Assembly: GCA_030837785.1 (NCBI GenBank)
Contig: JAUQYA010000112.1
Location: 1 to 64,000 of the forward strand
DNA: 64,000 nucleotides
DNA from: Albidovulum sp.
Lineage (GTDB): Bacteria > Pseudomonadota > Alphaproteobacteria > Rhodobacterales > Rhodobacteraceae
Direction: 5' to 3'
A program made the translations under genes and the position numbers. Positions 54,539-63,867 of the stretch are shown here, piece after piece. The first letter of the stretch is position 1. Every line of letters begins with the position of its first letter. A model generated the notes under the pieces. The model was given only the letters and a program-made list of their open reading frames with translations. It was not told where the DNA came from and did no database searches.

Positions 54539-55207
54539 ATGTCTGCCGCCGAAAAGACCTCACACACCCTCAGCCAAGGCGGGCTCGGCCAAAGCGGGCA
54601 GAACCTCGTCCGCATCGTCATCGCCTCCTACTTCCTCGCGGTCTCTCTCGGGCTGATCCCGGGGACGGTCGCCTGGCCGCTGACCGCGACCTTCCTGCCC
54701 GAGCCCTGGGCCGACGTCGCGGGCAAGGCGGTGATCTTCGCCACCGCCTACCTGGTGCTGGTCGGTGCCTGGCTCAGGGTTTCGGCGCTGCTTCTCGCGA
54801 CGGTGCTGTTCTGGTCGAGCTATATCGAGAACGCGGGCGGCGGCAATCTCGAGGCATTCTGGCGCGATCTTGCGCTGATCGGGGCGCTGATCCTGACCTA
54901 CACGCAGACCCTGCCCCGCGCCGCGGCCCGTCGGTCGGCGCTGCGCTGGACGCCCCGGGCCCGCCGCCTGACCCCGGCCCAGACGATCGTGCCGCGCCGC
55001 GTGGTGAGTGTGGTGCACCCGACCCGCACCGCCCGGCGGCCCGCCCCGAGCCCTGCCACGATCCCCGCCACGGGCCCCGCGCCGGAGCCGGTGGCGCGGG
55101 AAACCCGGATGCCCGCCCCGGTGCTGCGGCTGGCGGCGGTCCGCGCTGCCGAGCCGGTGGTCGAGAACATCTTCCGCGACGACCCCGAGATCGCGATGGC
55201 CGGCTGA
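54539..55207 (+). CDS. DoxX-like membrane protein with long basic/Pro-rich tail
   Basis: The 222-residue protein has four hydrophobic segments in the first 120 residues (NLVRIVIASYFLAVSLGLIP, AVIFATAYLVLVGAWLRVSA, ALLLATVLFWSSYIEN, DLALIGALILTYTQTL), resembling DoxX-type proteins. A cytoplasmic tail of about 100 residues rich in Arg, Pro and Ala follows, with no known domain. AAGGG is upstream of the ATG. Function unknown. Confidence 0.75.
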   Translation: MSAAEKTSHTLSQGGLGQSGQNLVRIVIASYFLAVSLGLIPGTVAWPLTATFLPEPWADVAGKAVIFATAYLVLVGAWLRVSALLLATVLFWSSYIENAGGGNLEAFWRDLALIGALILTYTQTLPRAAARRSALRWTPRARRLTPAQTIVPRRVVSVVHPTRTARRPAPSPATIPATGPAPEPVARETRMPAPVLRLAAVRAAEPVVENIFRDDPEIAMAG

Positions 55208-55309
55208 TGCCCGCCGGTCACCGGCCGGACAGGGCGGAGGCCCCGGCTCTGCCCTTGCGGTTTCCTCCGCCACTCCGCGGCAGGAGAGCCGCGCCGCGGC
55301 CCCCCGGCG

Positions 55310-55849
55310 TCAGTCCATCCGGCGCAGATAGGTCCAGGTCGGCACCGTCGCGCCGCGGGCGACCGAATGGACCTCGGCATCGCCGAGATATTCGAAGCCG
55401 TTATTGGTGAGCACCCGGGCCGAGCGGGGATTGTCCTGGAACACCTCGGCAAAGAGCGTCCGCGCCCGGTGCGGGTTCGCCGCTACCATCGCGGCGACGG
55501 CCTCGGAGGCGAAGCCGGTGTGCCAGAAGGCGGGCGCGATCCAGTATTTGATCTCGCTCTGCGACCTGTCCATCCGCGTCAGGCTGACGAGGCCGATGAC
55601 CTCGGCATGGCCCTGGGCGGAGCCGTCCAGCACCCAGACGTCCTCGCTGCGCTTGTCGGACAGGACGCGGGCGATGAAGGCCTCGGTCGCGCCGGGCGGC
55701 AGGGGATGGGGGATGGTGCGGGTGCCCTCGGCCAGCCGCCGGTCGGCGGTGTGCATCGCGACAAGCCCCGCGTCCGACCGCCGCAGCGGCCGCAGCACGA
55801 AGCGTTCCGCCGGTATCACCGGCTGAACGACGATCGGTTCCTGAATCAT
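55310..55849 (-). CDS. GNAT-family N-acetyltransferase (RimJ/RimL-like)
   Basis: The 179-residue protein has the RimJ/RimL layout: RFVLRPLRRSDAGLVAM at the start, IKYWIAPAFWHTGFASEAVA (the acetyl-CoA pyrophosphate loop, here less glycine-rich than usual) and FAEVFQDNPRSARVLTNNGFEYLG. The target is probably a protein N-terminus or small amine. It is monocistronic. Confidence 0.9.
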   Translation of the reverse strand: MIQEPIVVQPVIPAERFVLRPLRRSDAGLVAMHTADRRLAEGTRTIPHPLPPGATEAFIARVLSDKRSEDVWVLDGSAQGHAEVIGLVSLTRMDRSQSEIKYWIAPAFWHTGFASEAVAAMVAANPHRARTLFAEVFQDNPRSARVLTNNGFEYLGDAEVHSVARGATVPTWTYLRRMD

Positions 55850-56166
55850 CCCTTCCCTCCTCCCGAACGCATGGCGAGTACCGCGGCCGCCCTACCGGCC
55901 GGGAACCCTCCCACACGCATGGCACCGCGCCTGGCCCCTCCCGGCTGCCGCGATGCCTTCGTGTCCCTTATACCCCAAATGGGGCGCGAGCGTGACGGGA
56001 TCAACCGCAGCGCCGCCGCGCGCGCGGTCACGATGCTCACAAATGCCTGATCGATGCCCATTGACGTTGCTCCTGCCTTGAACGCCCGGCCCCACAGCCC
56101 CGAAACGAGGAAGGGGACCGGCCTGCCGGCCGATCCCCTCCTACAATCCGATTGTGAAGGTTCGGC
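55850..56166. other. Gap between GNAT gene and rpmA
   Basis: No gene is supported in these 317 nt. Short leftward frames (such as 55846-56061) have no ribosome site or conserved look. The region includes the rpmA terminator at 56113-56138 and, near 56000, a leftward GGTATAAGG that could be the GNAT -10. Confidence 0.5.
56113..56138 (-). terminator. Intrinsic terminator of the rplU-rpmA operon
   Basis: Leftward GGGGATCGGCC, loop GGCA, GGCCGGTCCCC, then TTCCTCGTTTC. One mismatch in an 11-bp stem. Confidence 0.65.
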
Positions 56167-56436
56167 TTACTCGGCTGCCTCCGCCACCGGGAGGACCGAA
56201 ATGAAGGTGCGGCCCTTGAGACCCTTGCGGAAGGTCACGCGGCCTTCGGCGGTGGCATAGATCGTGTGGTCACGGCCCATGCCGACGCCCTCGCCCGGCC
56301 ACCACTGGGTGCCGCGCTGGCGCACGATGATCGCGCCCGGGTTGGCCGCCTGGCCCCCCGCGAGCTTGACGCCGAGACGACGGCCCGCGCTGTCGCGGCC
56401 GTTGCGGGAGGAACCGCCTGCTTTCTTGTGTGCCAT
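56167..56436 (-). CDS. rpmA: 50S ribosomal protein L27
   Basis: The 89-residue protein has MAHKKAGGSSRNGRDSAGRR and GGQAANPGAIIVRQRGTQ, the highly conserved N-terminus that reaches the peptidyl-transferase centre. Length fits (85-90). It lies six nt after rplU in the usual order. Confidence 0.98.
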   Translation of the reverse strand: MAHKKAGGSSRNGRDSAGRRLGVKLAGGQAANPGAIIVRQRGTQWWPGEGVGMGRDHTIYATAEGRVTFRKGLKGRTFISVLPVAEAAE

Positions 56437-56442
56437 GAGCTG

Positions 56443-56898
56443 TTACTCCTTCGTCGCGGCCGCTTCGGCCTTCTTCGCCGCGGCCTTCTTCGGGGCGGCC
56501 TTGGTTTCGGCCGGCGCGGTGTTGTGCGCCGCGACGCGGGCGGCCTGGGTGCCGATCGCCTCCTTCACGCCCGATTTCTCGGCGCCGGAGGCAAGGATGT
56601 CGGTCACACGGACCAGGGTCAGCTTCTGCCGGTGGCCGCGGGTGCGCTGCGAGGAATGCTTCCGCCGGCGCTTCCAGAAGGTGATGACCTTGTCGGCCTT
56701 GATCTCGTCGATGACCTCGGCCTGGACGGCCGCGCCCCTGACCAGCGGCGCGCCGAGAACGGGCTTCTCGCCGCCGACCATGAGAATTTCGTTGAACTGG
56801 ATCTTTTCGCCCGGGGCAGCGGCGATCAGTTCCACGCGGAGCACGTCGCCCGCCTGGACCTTGTATTGCTTGCCGCCTGTCTTGAGGACCGCGAACAT
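56443..56898 (-). CDS. rplU: 50S ribosomal protein L21 with extended Ala/Lys tail
   Basis: The first 103 residues are standard L21 (MFAVLKTGGKQYKVQAGDVL, TFWKRRRKHSSQRTRGHRQK). An extra 45-residue tail, rich in Ala, Lys and Glu (TKAAPKKAAAKKAEAAATKE), follows; such tails are common in alphaproteobacterial L21. It heads the operon with rpmA and has a clear promoter and about 145 nt of leader. Confidence 0.98.
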   Translation of the reverse strand: MFAVLKTGGKQYKVQAGDVLRVELIAAAPGEKIQFNEILMVGGEKPVLGAPLVRGAAVQAEVIDEIKADKVITFWKRRRKHSSQRTRGHRQKLTLVRVTDILASGAEKSGVKEAIGTQAARVAAHNTAPAETKAAPKKAAAKKAEAAATKE

Positions 56899-57049
56899 GG
56901 GTCTTTCCTTCGTGTCTCCCGCGCCCTGCGGCCCCGGACCGAACCGGCGTTCCTGGGGTCACCCCCACCTCGGACAGCGCGCCCCCGCCCGGGGACGTGA
57001 TTTCAAGATAAAGTCCCGGCCGGGCCGCGAGACCCGCCGGGATCGGGGG

Positions 57050-57078
57050 CTTATCGGGCAGGCAGGCGGGAAAGTCAA
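57050..57078 (-). promoter_or_regulatory. Promoter of the rplU-rpmA operon
   Basis: Leftward -35 TTGACT (57073-57078), 17-nt spacer, -10 GATAAG (57050-57055). The leader from about 57043 to 56899 is GC-rich and foldable and might carry an autoregulatory r-protein site. Confidence 0.75.
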
Positions 57079-57094
57079 GCCTTCGCGCGGGCCC

Positions 57095-58624
57095 TCAGCC
57101 GGAGGGCGGGGCGCCGCCCTCGGCCTCGCGCCGCGCGATGAAGCCGGCGATGCGCTCGCCCCGTTCGGCCCCGCCTTCGGGCGGGCGGAACTCGGCCAGG
57201 AGCCGCTGCCAGATCGCGGTCGCCCGTTCGGTCGCGGTCTTCGCGCCGGCGGCCTCCCAGGTGCCGAAGTTCGAGAGGTCCGCCACCAGCGGCGCATAGA
57301 AAGCGCGGTCGAACCGTTCCATCGTGTGCGGCGTGGCGAAGAAATGGCCGCCGGGCGGAACATCGGCCAGCGCCTCCCAGGCAAGGTCGGCGGGGGCGCT
57401 GTCAAGCGGCGCGCAAAGCTCCGCGATGGTCTGGAGCGCCTCGATGTCGTTGATGAACTTCTCGTAGCCGAAGGAAAGCCCGCCCTCGAGCCAACCCGCC
57501 GCGTGGATGGTCAGCGTGGCGTTGGCCATGAGGTTGGCCCAGAGCCCCATGTGGTTTTCCCCCGCCGCCTGCATGTCGGCGGTGTTCGCCGCCGATCCGG
57601 CGGCCGAACGCCACGGCAGGCCGATGTGGCGGGCAAGCTGGCCGGTGCCGATCGCCATGCGGATATGGGTCGGCGTGCCGAAGGCGGGCGCGCCCGACTT
57701 CATGTCGACGTTCGAGGAAAAGCCGCCATAGCTGACCGGGGCGCCGGCCCGCGCAAGCTGCGCGAGCGTGATCCCGGCCAGGCATTCGGCGTGCTGGAGA
57801 ACGAGCGCGCCCTCCACCGTCACCGGCGCCATCGCGCCGGCAAGGCAGAAGGGGGTGATGATCGACAACTGCCCCGCCCGGGCGAAGTCGATGATGCCCT
57901 CGGCCATCGGTCGGTCGATCTGGCGGGGGCTGTTGGTGTTGATGACGGTGGTGCACCAGGCGCCGCCCGCGAAGTCCGCGTCCGAAAGGCCGTGGGCAAG
58001 GCGGATCATGGCGAAGCTGTCCTCGACCTGCCCGCGCCCGCGGGCGTAGACGAAGATGGGCTTGTCCGACAGCGTCAGCTGCGCGCGCATCGTCGCGTAG
58101 TGACGGAGCGGCGTGGGAACATCCTGCGGCTCGGCCGAGGGGCCGAGCTTGTGAATGACGTCGAAGCTCTGGTGCAGCTTCAGCGTCTCCTCGTAGGTCT
58201 GAAGGCAGCCGGGGCGCCGGCCGCGGACGCGGTCCTGCGTGTTGGGGCAGCCCGCCCCCGGCGAGAAGATCAGCGCGCCCTCCTCGTAGACCAGCTCCCG
58301 CGCCGGGTTCGGGGCGCGGAGGGGGATCGACCGCGGCGCGGTCGCCAGCGCCGCCGCCACGATCTCGCGCCCGATGCGGACAAGGCCGCTGCCCTCCTCC
58401 ACCGCCGCGCCGCCCTGCCGGAAAAGCGTGCGCGCCTCGGGCAGGAGGATGACGAGGCCGAGATCCTCCAGGAGCTTCAGCGCGGTCTCGTGGATCGCGG
58501 CCACGGCGCCGTCCGACAGGACCCGCTGGGGCGGGAACGGATGGCGCAACCGGCGATAGGCGGTGACCCGCGCTGGCGCGGCGTTGCGGCGTGCCTCGCG
58601 CCCCTGACGTCGATGTTCGGTCAT
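57095..58624 (-). CDS. MttB-family (trimethylamine-methyltransferase-like) protein
   Basis: The 509-residue TIM-barrel protein of the MttB/MtgB superfamily has no in-frame amber codon, so it is the non-pyrrolysine type. Visible family segments include SFDVIHKLGPSAEPQDVP, GFSSNVDMKSGAPAFGTP and FGYEKFINDIEALQTI. Characterised relatives demethylate quaternary amines such as glycine betaine or proline betaine with a corrinoid protein. No corrinoid protein or reductive activator is in the window. GGAGAGGA lies before the ATG. It is divergent from a DMT exporter. Confidence 0.88.
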   Translation of the reverse strand: MTEHRRQGREARRNAAPARVTAYRRLRHPFPPQRVLSDGAVAAIHETALKLLEDLGLVILLPEARTLFRQGGAAVEEGSGLVRIGREIVAAALATAPRSIPLRAPNPARELVYEEGALIFSPGAGCPNTQDRVRGRRPGCLQTYEETLKLHQSFDVIHKLGPSAEPQDVPTPLRHYATMRAQLTLSDKPIFVYARGRGQVEDSFAMIRLAHGLSDADFAGGAWCTTVINTNSPRQIDRPMAEGIIDFARAGQLSIITPFCLAGAMAPVTVEGALVLQHAECLAGITLAQLARAGAPVSYGGFSSNVDMKSGAPAFGTPTHIRMAIGTGQLARHIGLPWRSAAGSAANTADMQAAGENHMGLWANLMANATLTIHAAGWLEGGLSFGYEKFINDIEALQTIAELCAPLDSAPADLAWEALADVPPGGHFFATPHTMERFDRAFYAPLVADLSNFGTWEAAGAKTATERATAIWQRLLAEFRPPEGGAERGERIAGFIARREAEGGAPPSG

Positions 58625-58845
58625 GCCGTCCTCTCCGGCTGCGTCTCCCGGGCCGCGTCTCTGGCCGGCCTAGGCTCGGCGCCCGGGCGCCTCCTGTCTT
58701 GTCCGCGCGCGACATCGCGGCGTGGCAAACCGGGCGATCGGCCCTTTCCCCCGCCCGCGGAATCGCCTAGAGGCGGCGGCAGCGAACCCGGAGCCGCCGT
58801 GCCAAAACCGCTATCCCCCCTCGCCCGCAGGACGCGGAGACGGCC

Positions 58846-59736
58846 ATGACGGCGGCAGAGAACCTGCGCGGCGGGCTCATCGTCACCTTCTCGATGGCGG
58901 TCTTCGCGATCGAGGACGCACTGGTGAAGTCGCTGACGGCGCGGCTGCCGCTCGGCCAGGTGATGCTGATGTTGGGCCTCGGCGGTGCGGCGGTGTTCTT
59001 CCTTGTCGCCGGCGACGCCGGGCGGCGCGGCGTGCTGCGCGGCTTCCGCTCCGGCACGGTGATGCTGCGCAACCTCGGCGAATGCATCTCGGGCGCAACC
59101 TTCGTCCCGGCGCTGGCGCTGGTGCCGATCTCGACGGTGGCCGCGGTCTTCCAGGCGACGCCGCTCGCCATCACCGCGGCGGCGGCGCTGTTTCTGGGCG
59201 AGAAGGTCGGCTGGCGGCGCTGGAGCGCGGTGACGGCGGGGTTCCTCGGCGTCCTGATGATCATCCGGCCGGGGTTCGAGGGCTTCGAGCCGGCGGCCGC
59301 GCTGGTTCTGGTGACCGTCCTCTCCATCGCCTTCCGCGACATCATCACCCGCAGCGTGCCGGCCGACCTGCCCTCGGCCGCGGTGGCCTGCCACGGCTTT
59401 CTCTCGGTGGCGGCGGTGGGGCTCGGCTTCCTTTTCGTCACCGGCGGCGCGGCCCTCCCCTCGGTGGCGGACGCGGGTCGGATGGTCGCCGCGGTCGGCA
59501 CCGGCGCGGCGGGCTATTATGCCATCGTCGCGGCGATGCGGATCGGCGACACCTCGGCGCTGATGCCCTACCGCTATTCGCGGCTGATCTTCTCGCTGAT
59601 CATCGGCATGACCTTCTTCGCCGAACATCCCGATGTGCCGACGCTCGCCGGGGCCGGGCTGATCCTGGCGGCGGCCTTCTACACCTACCTGCGCGAGCGG
59701 CGGGTTGCCCGCCTCCAGGCCGCACCCGCGGAATAA
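58846..59736 (+). CDS. DMT-superfamily exporter (EamA family), second copy
   Basis: The 296-residue protein has ten membrane helices in two EamA repeats. GGLIVTFSMAVFAIEDALVK opens the first and GAAGYYAIVAAMRIGDTSAL lies in the second. It has only loose resemblance to the exporter at 24.7 kb. GGAGACGGCC precedes the ATG. It is divergent from the MttB-family gene, and 67 nt from eno. Confidence 0.88.
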   Translation: MTAAENLRGGLIVTFSMAVFAIEDALVKSLTARLPLGQVMLMLGLGGAAVFFLVAGDAGRRGVLRGFRSGTVMLRNLGECISGATFVPALALVPISTVAAVFQATPLAITAAAALFLGEKVGWRRWSAVTAGFLGVLMIIRPGFEGFEPAAALVLVTVLSIAFRDIITRSVPADLPSAAVACHGFLSVAAVGLGFLFVTGGAALPSVADAGRMVAAVGTGAAGYYAIVAAMRIGDTSALMPYRYSRLIFSLIIGMTFFAEHPDVPTLAGAGLILAAAFYTYLRERRVARLQAAPAE

Positions 59737-59803
59737 TCCTTCCCCTCGCGCGCGCCTCCGCGTAAAGACCGGCGCGACAGCGACGCCAGCCCCGAGGGAG
59801 CCC

Positions 59804-61081
59804 ATGAGCACGATCATCGACATCCACGCGCGCGAGATCCTCGACAGCCGCGGCAACCCCACCGTCGAGGTGGACGTGACGCTGGAAGACGGCACCACCG
59901 GCCGCGCCGCGGTGCCCTCGGGCGCCTCCACCGGCGCCCACGAGGCGGTGGAAAAGCGCGACGGCGACAGGGCGCGCTACCTCGGCAAGGGCGTGCTCGA
60001 GGCGGTGGCGGCGGTCAACGGCGAGATCGCGGAAAACCTCGTCGGGCTGGACGCCACCGAGCAGGTCGAGATCGACCGGCTGATGATCGAGATCGACGGC
60101 ACGCCGAACAAGGGCCGGCTCGGCGCCAACGCGATCCTCGGCGTCTCGCTCGCCGTGGCCAAGGCCGCGGCCGACTTCTCGGCGCTGCCGCTCTATCGCT
60201 ACGTCGGCGGCACCTCGGCGCGGCTCCTGCCGGTGCCGATGATGAACATCATCAACGGCGGCGCGCATGCCGACAACCCGATCGACATCCAGGAATTCAT
60301 GATCATGCCGGTGGGTGCTGCCAGTCTCCGCGAGGCGGTGCGGATGGGGTCGGAGGTGTTCCACACGCTGAAGAAGGAGCTTTCGGCGGCCGGCTACAAC
60401 ACCGGGATTGGCGACGAGGGCGGCTTCGCGCCTGACCTCTCCTCGACCCGCGCGGCGCTCGACTTCATCCTGAAGGCCATCGGCAAGGCCGGCTACAAGG
60501 CGGGCGAGGACATCTTCCTCGCGCTCGACTGCGCCGCGACGGAGTACTTCAGGGACGGCAACTATGTGCTTTCCGGCGAAGGGAAAACCCTCACGGCCGA
60601 GGAGAACGTCGCCTACCTCGCGGGCCTCGTCGCCGACTATCCGATCATCTCGATCGAGGACGGCTGCGCCGAGGACGACTGGGCGGGGTGGAAGCTCCTG
60701 ACCGACGCGCTCGGGGCCAAGGTGCAGCTCGTCGGCGACGATCTCTTCGTCACCAACCCGGTGCGGCTCGCCGAAGGCATCCGCCGCGGCGTCGCCAACT
60801 CGATGCTGGTGAAGGTCAACCAGATCGGCACCCTGACCGAGACGCTGGAGGCGGTCGAGATGGCGCATCGCGCCCGCTACACCAACGTCATGAGCCACCG
60901 CTCCGGCGAGACCGAGGACGCGACAATCGCCGATCTCGCCGTCGCCACCAACTGCGGCCAGATCAAGACCGGCTCGCTCGCCCGCTCTGACCGGCTGGCG
61001 AAATACAACCAGTTGATCCGCATCGAGGAGGGGCTCGGCGAAACCGCGGACTATGCCGGCCGCAGCGTGCTGCGCGGCTGA
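59804..61081 (+). CDS. eno: Enolase
   Basis: The 425-residue protein is a full-length enolase: AREILDSRGNPTVEVDV, PSGASTGAHEAVEKRD, catalytic Glu in GIGDEGGFAPDL, metal ligands in FLALDCAATEY, SIEDGCAEDDW and LVGDDLFVTN, catalytic Lys in MLVKVNQIGT and VMSHRSGETEDATIADLAV. It converts 2-phosphoglycerate to phosphoenolpyruvate. GAGGGAG lies 4 nt before the ATG at 59804, and an earlier open frame from 59705 lies inside the DMT gene. Confidence 0.98.
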   Translation: MSTIIDIHAREILDSRGNPTVEVDVTLEDGTTGRAAVPSGASTGAHEAVEKRDGDRARYLGKGVLEAVAAVNGEIAENLVGLDATEQVEIDRLMIEIDGTPNKGRLGANAILGVSLAVAKAAADFSALPLYRYVGGTSARLLPVPMMNIINGGAHADNPIDIQEFMIMPVGAASLREAVRMGSEVFHTLKKELSAAGYNTGIGDEGGFAPDLSSTRAALDFILKAIGKAGYKAGEDIFLALDCAATEYFRDGNYVLSGEGKTLTAEENVAYLAGLVADYPIISIEDGCAEDDWAGWKLLTDALGAKVQLVGDDLFVTNPVRLAEGIRRGVANSMLVKVNQIGTLTETLEAVEMAHRARYTNVMSHRSGETEDATIADLAVATNCGQIKTGSLARSDRLAKYNQLIRIEEGLGETADYAGRSVLRG

Positions 61082-61116
61082 GCTTCTCCGTTGCCGGAAA
61101 TACCCCCGCCGGAGGC

Positions 61117-61133
61117 ACCCGCCACCGGCGGGT
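61117..61133. terminator. Hairpin between convergent eno and acuI
   Basis: ACCCGCC (61117-61123), loop ACC, GGCGGGT (61127-61133), followed by TCGCCCC on the + strand. It could serve both genes; there is no long T tract. Confidence 0.5.
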
Positions 61134-61141
61134 TCGCCCCC

Positions 61142-62131
61142 TCAGGCGTTGACGTCGACGACGACGCGGCCCCTGACCCTGCCCTTGAGGATTTCCGCCC
61201 CGAGCCGCGGCAGGTCCTCGAGCCGCGCCGGCAGGACCATCGCCTCGAGCCGGTCCATCGGCAGGTCGCGGGCGACCCGCGCCCAGGCGGCGACGCGCCG
61301 CGGGTAAGGCTGCATCACGCTGTCGATGCCGAGAAGGTTGACCCCGCGCAGGATGAAGGGGGTGACCAGCGCCCCCTCGATCGCGGCCCCCCCGGCAAGG
61401 CCGACGGCGGCGACCGGGGCGCCGTATTTCATCTGCTTGAGCACCCGCCCCAGCATCGCGCCGGCCACCGCATCGACGCAACCGGCCCAGGTCTCGCTTT
61501 CGAGCGGCTTGCGCGTCACCTCCGACAGCTCCTCGCGGGTGACGATCCGCGCCGCGCCGAGGCCCTTCAGATACTCCGCCTGCTCCGGCCTTCCGGTGAC
61601 GGCGGCGACCTCGTGGCCGAGATGCGCGAGGATCGCGGTGGCGACGGAGCCGACGCCGCCGGCCGCCCCGGTCACCAGCACCGGGCCGCGCCCCGGCGCC
61701 AGCCCGTGATCCTCGAGCGCCATCACCGCGAGCATCGCCGTCAGCCCCGCCGTGCCGACCGCCATCGCGCTGCGGGTGGAAAGGCCCTCGGGCAAGGGCA
61801 CCAGCCAGTCGGCCCGGACGCTCGCCTTCTGGGCATAGCCACCCCAATGCGCCTCGCCGACCCGCCAGCCGGTCAGCACCACCCTGTCGCCGGGCCTGTA
61901 GCGCGGGTCGGAGGAGCGTTCGACGGTGCCGGCGAAGTCGATCCCCGGCACATGCGGATAGCTCCGCACCAGCCCGCCGCCCGGCCCGAGGCAGAGCCCG
62001 TCCTTGTAGTTCAGCGTCGAGTATTCGACGGCAACGAGCACCTCGCTCTCGGGCAGGCGGCCCTCGCCGATCTCCTCGACCGCGGCGCGCGTGGTCCCGT
62101 CCTCGTCCTTCTCGACGATCAGCGCCCTCAT
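61142..62131 (-). CDS. acuI: Acrylyl-CoA reductase (YhdH/AcuI-type quinone oxidoreductase)
   Basis: The 329-residue medium-chain reductase has a catalytic-domain start MRALIVEKDEDGTTRAAVEE, STLNYKDGLCL, GIDFAGTV and nucleotide-binding VLVTGAAGGVGSVATAILA. It matches the YhdH/AcuI clade, which reduces acrylyl-CoA with NADPH, for example in DMSP or 3-hydroxypropionate metabolism. There are no structural-zinc cysteines. GGGAGGA is upstream of the ATG at 62131. No dmdABCD genes are in the window. Confidence 0.9.
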   Translation of the reverse strand: MRALIVEKDEDGTTRAAVEEIGEGRLPESEVLVAVEYSTLNYKDGLCLGPGGGLVRSYPHVPGIDFAGTVERSSDPRYRPGDRVVLTGWRVGEAHWGGYAQKASVRADWLVPLPEGLSTRSAMAVGTAGLTAMLAVMALEDHGLAPGRGPVLVTGAAGGVGSVATAILAHLGHEVAAVTGRPEQAEYLKGLGAARIVTREELSEVTRKPLESETWAGCVDAVAGAMLGRVLKQMKYGAPVAAVGLAGGAAIEGALVTPFILRGVNLLGIDSVMQPYPRRVAAWARVARDLPMDRLEAMVLPARLEDLPRLGAEILKGRVRGRVVVDVNA

Positions 62132-62231
62132 GGCGAATCCTCCCGGCATGGTTCCAAGACCGGGCCATCTTTGGCGGATTCGGGGGCGTACGCCACCCCG
62201 CATCGGGCCCCTCGCGGGAGGCGCGCGCCGC

Positions 62232-63863
62232 CTATTTCCGCGCGGCGCGGTCCTGCAACAGTCGGGTCAGCCAGTCGGGGTCCATCTCCGGCACCGATGA
62301 GAGCAGAAGCTCGGTATAGGGATCGTGCGGCGGCTGGAACATCTCGTCCTTCGGCCCCTGCTCCACCACGCGGCCGTTCTGCATCACCACCACCTCGTCG
62401 GCGATCGCCTTCACCGTGGCAAGGTCGTGGGTGATGAACATGTAGGCGAGGTCGAATTCGCCCTGCAACCGGTCGAGAAGCTTCAGGATGCCCTCGGCGA
62501 CGAGCTGGTCCAAGGCCGAGGTGACCTCGTCGCAGATGATGAAGCGCGGCTCGGCGGCGAGCGCCCGGGCGATGCCGACGCGCTGCTTCTGCCCGCCCGA
62601 AAGCTCCGAGGGCAGCCGGTCGATGTAGGTGTCGGGCTCCAGCTCGATCAGCCGCAGAAGCTCCCGGATGCGCTCGGTGAGCCGCTTGCCGGTCAGACCG
62701 AGATACATTTCCGCCGGCCGGCCGATCAGCTCGCGCAGGCGCAGCTTGGGATTGAGCGCGGTGTCGGCCATCTGGTAGATCATCTGCGCCTGGCGCAACT
62801 GGTCGCGCGTGCGGGCGCGGTAGTCGGGCGGCAGCGGCTGGCCATCGAACAACACCCGCCCCTTGCGCGGCGGCAGAAGGCCGGTGATCACCCGCGCCGT
62901 CGTCGACTTGCCCGAGCCGCTTTCGCCGACGACGGCGACGGTGCGGCGGGCGTGGACATCGAAGCCGATGTTCTTCAGCACATCCGCCGCCCCGTAGCCC
63001 GCCGTCACGTTCTGGATCGAGACGACGGGTGTGCCCTTCGTCACCGGCGGCTGGACCGGGCGCGCATAGGATCGCACCGCCCAGAGCGAGCGGGTGTAGT
63101 CCTGCCGGGGCGCGGCGAGCATGGTGCGGGTGTCGGCCTCCTCGACCTCCTCGCCGCGCAGCAGCACCTTGATCCGGTCGGCCATCTGCGCCACCACGGC
63201 GAGGTCGTGGGTGATGTAGATCGCCGCGGTGTCGAACTGGGCGACGATGTCGCGGATCGCCGCCAGCACCTCGATCTGGGTGGTGACGTCGAGCGCCGTG
63301 GTCGGTTCGTCGAAGATGATCAGGTCCGGCCGGCAGGACATCGCCATCGCCGTCATCGCCCGCTGCAACTGCCCGCCGGAGACCTGATGCGGGTAGCGGA
63401 AGCCGATCTCCTCGGGTGCGGGCAGGCGCATCCGGCGGTAAAGCTCCACCGCGTCGCGCTCGGCCTCGGCGCGGCCCGTCACGCCGTGCTGCACCGGGCC
63501 CTCGCAATACTGGTCGATCAGCCGGTGCGCCGGGTTGAAGCTCGCCGCCGCCGACTGCGCCACATAGGCGATGCGCCTGCCGCGAAGCGCGCGCCGCTCG
63601 GTCTCGGTGGCGGCCCTGAGGTCGATGCCGTCGAAGTCGATCGTGCCGCCGGAAATCCGGCAGCCGTCGCGGGTGAAGCCCATCGCCGCGAGGCCGAGCG
63701 TCGACTTGCCGGCGCCAGATTCGCCGATCAGGCCGAGCACCTCGCCCTTGTGCAGCGTCAGGTCGACGCCCTTGATGATCTCGCTCCAGGTCTCGCCGGA
63801 GCGGCCCTCGATGCGGATGCCGCGCATCGTCAGGAGAACCGGCTTGGTCTTGTGATCGCCCAT
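62232..63863 (-). CDS. Dual-ATPase ABC transporter protein (DppD-DppF-like fusion)
   Basis: The 543-residue protein carries two complete ABC domains: first (about 10-260) with GESGAGKST, HQVSGGQLQRAMTAMAMSC and LIIFDEPTTALDV; second (about 285-530) with GESGSGKST, SELSGGQKQRVGIARAL and FIICDEVTSALDQ. It is of the oligopeptide/nickel/opine subfamily. In its second domain the Walker B Asp-Glu is followed by Val rather than Pro. The start is ATG 63863, overlapping a GAGGTG after the permease stop four nt upstream. Confidence 0.93.
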   Translation of the reverse strand: MGDHKTKPVLLTMRGIRIEGRSGETWSEIIKGVDLTLHKGEVLGLIGESGAGKSTLGLAAMGFTRDGCRISGGTIDFDGIDLRAATETERRALRGRRIAYVAQSAAASFNPAHRLIDQYCEGPVQHGVTGRAEAERDAVELYRRMRLPAPEEIGFRYPHQVSGGQLQRAMTAMAMSCRPDLIIFDEPTTALDVTTQIEVLAAIRDIVAQFDTAAIYITHDLAVVAQMADRIKVLLRGEEVEEADTRTMLAAPRQDYTRSLWAVRSYARPVQPPVTKGTPVVSIQNVTAGYGAADVLKNIGFDVHARRTVAVVGESGSGKSTTARVITGLLPPRKGRVLFDGQPLPPDYRARTRDQLRQAQMIYQMADTALNPKLRLRELIGRPAEMYLGLTGKRLTERIRELLRLIELEPDTYIDRLPSELSGGQKQRVGIARALAAEPRFIICDEVTSALDQLVAEGILKLLDRLQGEFDLAYMFITHDLATVKAIADEVVVMQNGRVVEQGPKDEMFQPPHDPYTELLLSSVPEMDPDWLTRLLQDRAARK

Positions 63864-63867
63864 CACC

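Noticed and set aside
55846..56061. Leftward 71-codon frame upstream of the GNAT gene
   Set aside because: It overlaps the GNAT start, lacks a ribosome site and has no conserved features.
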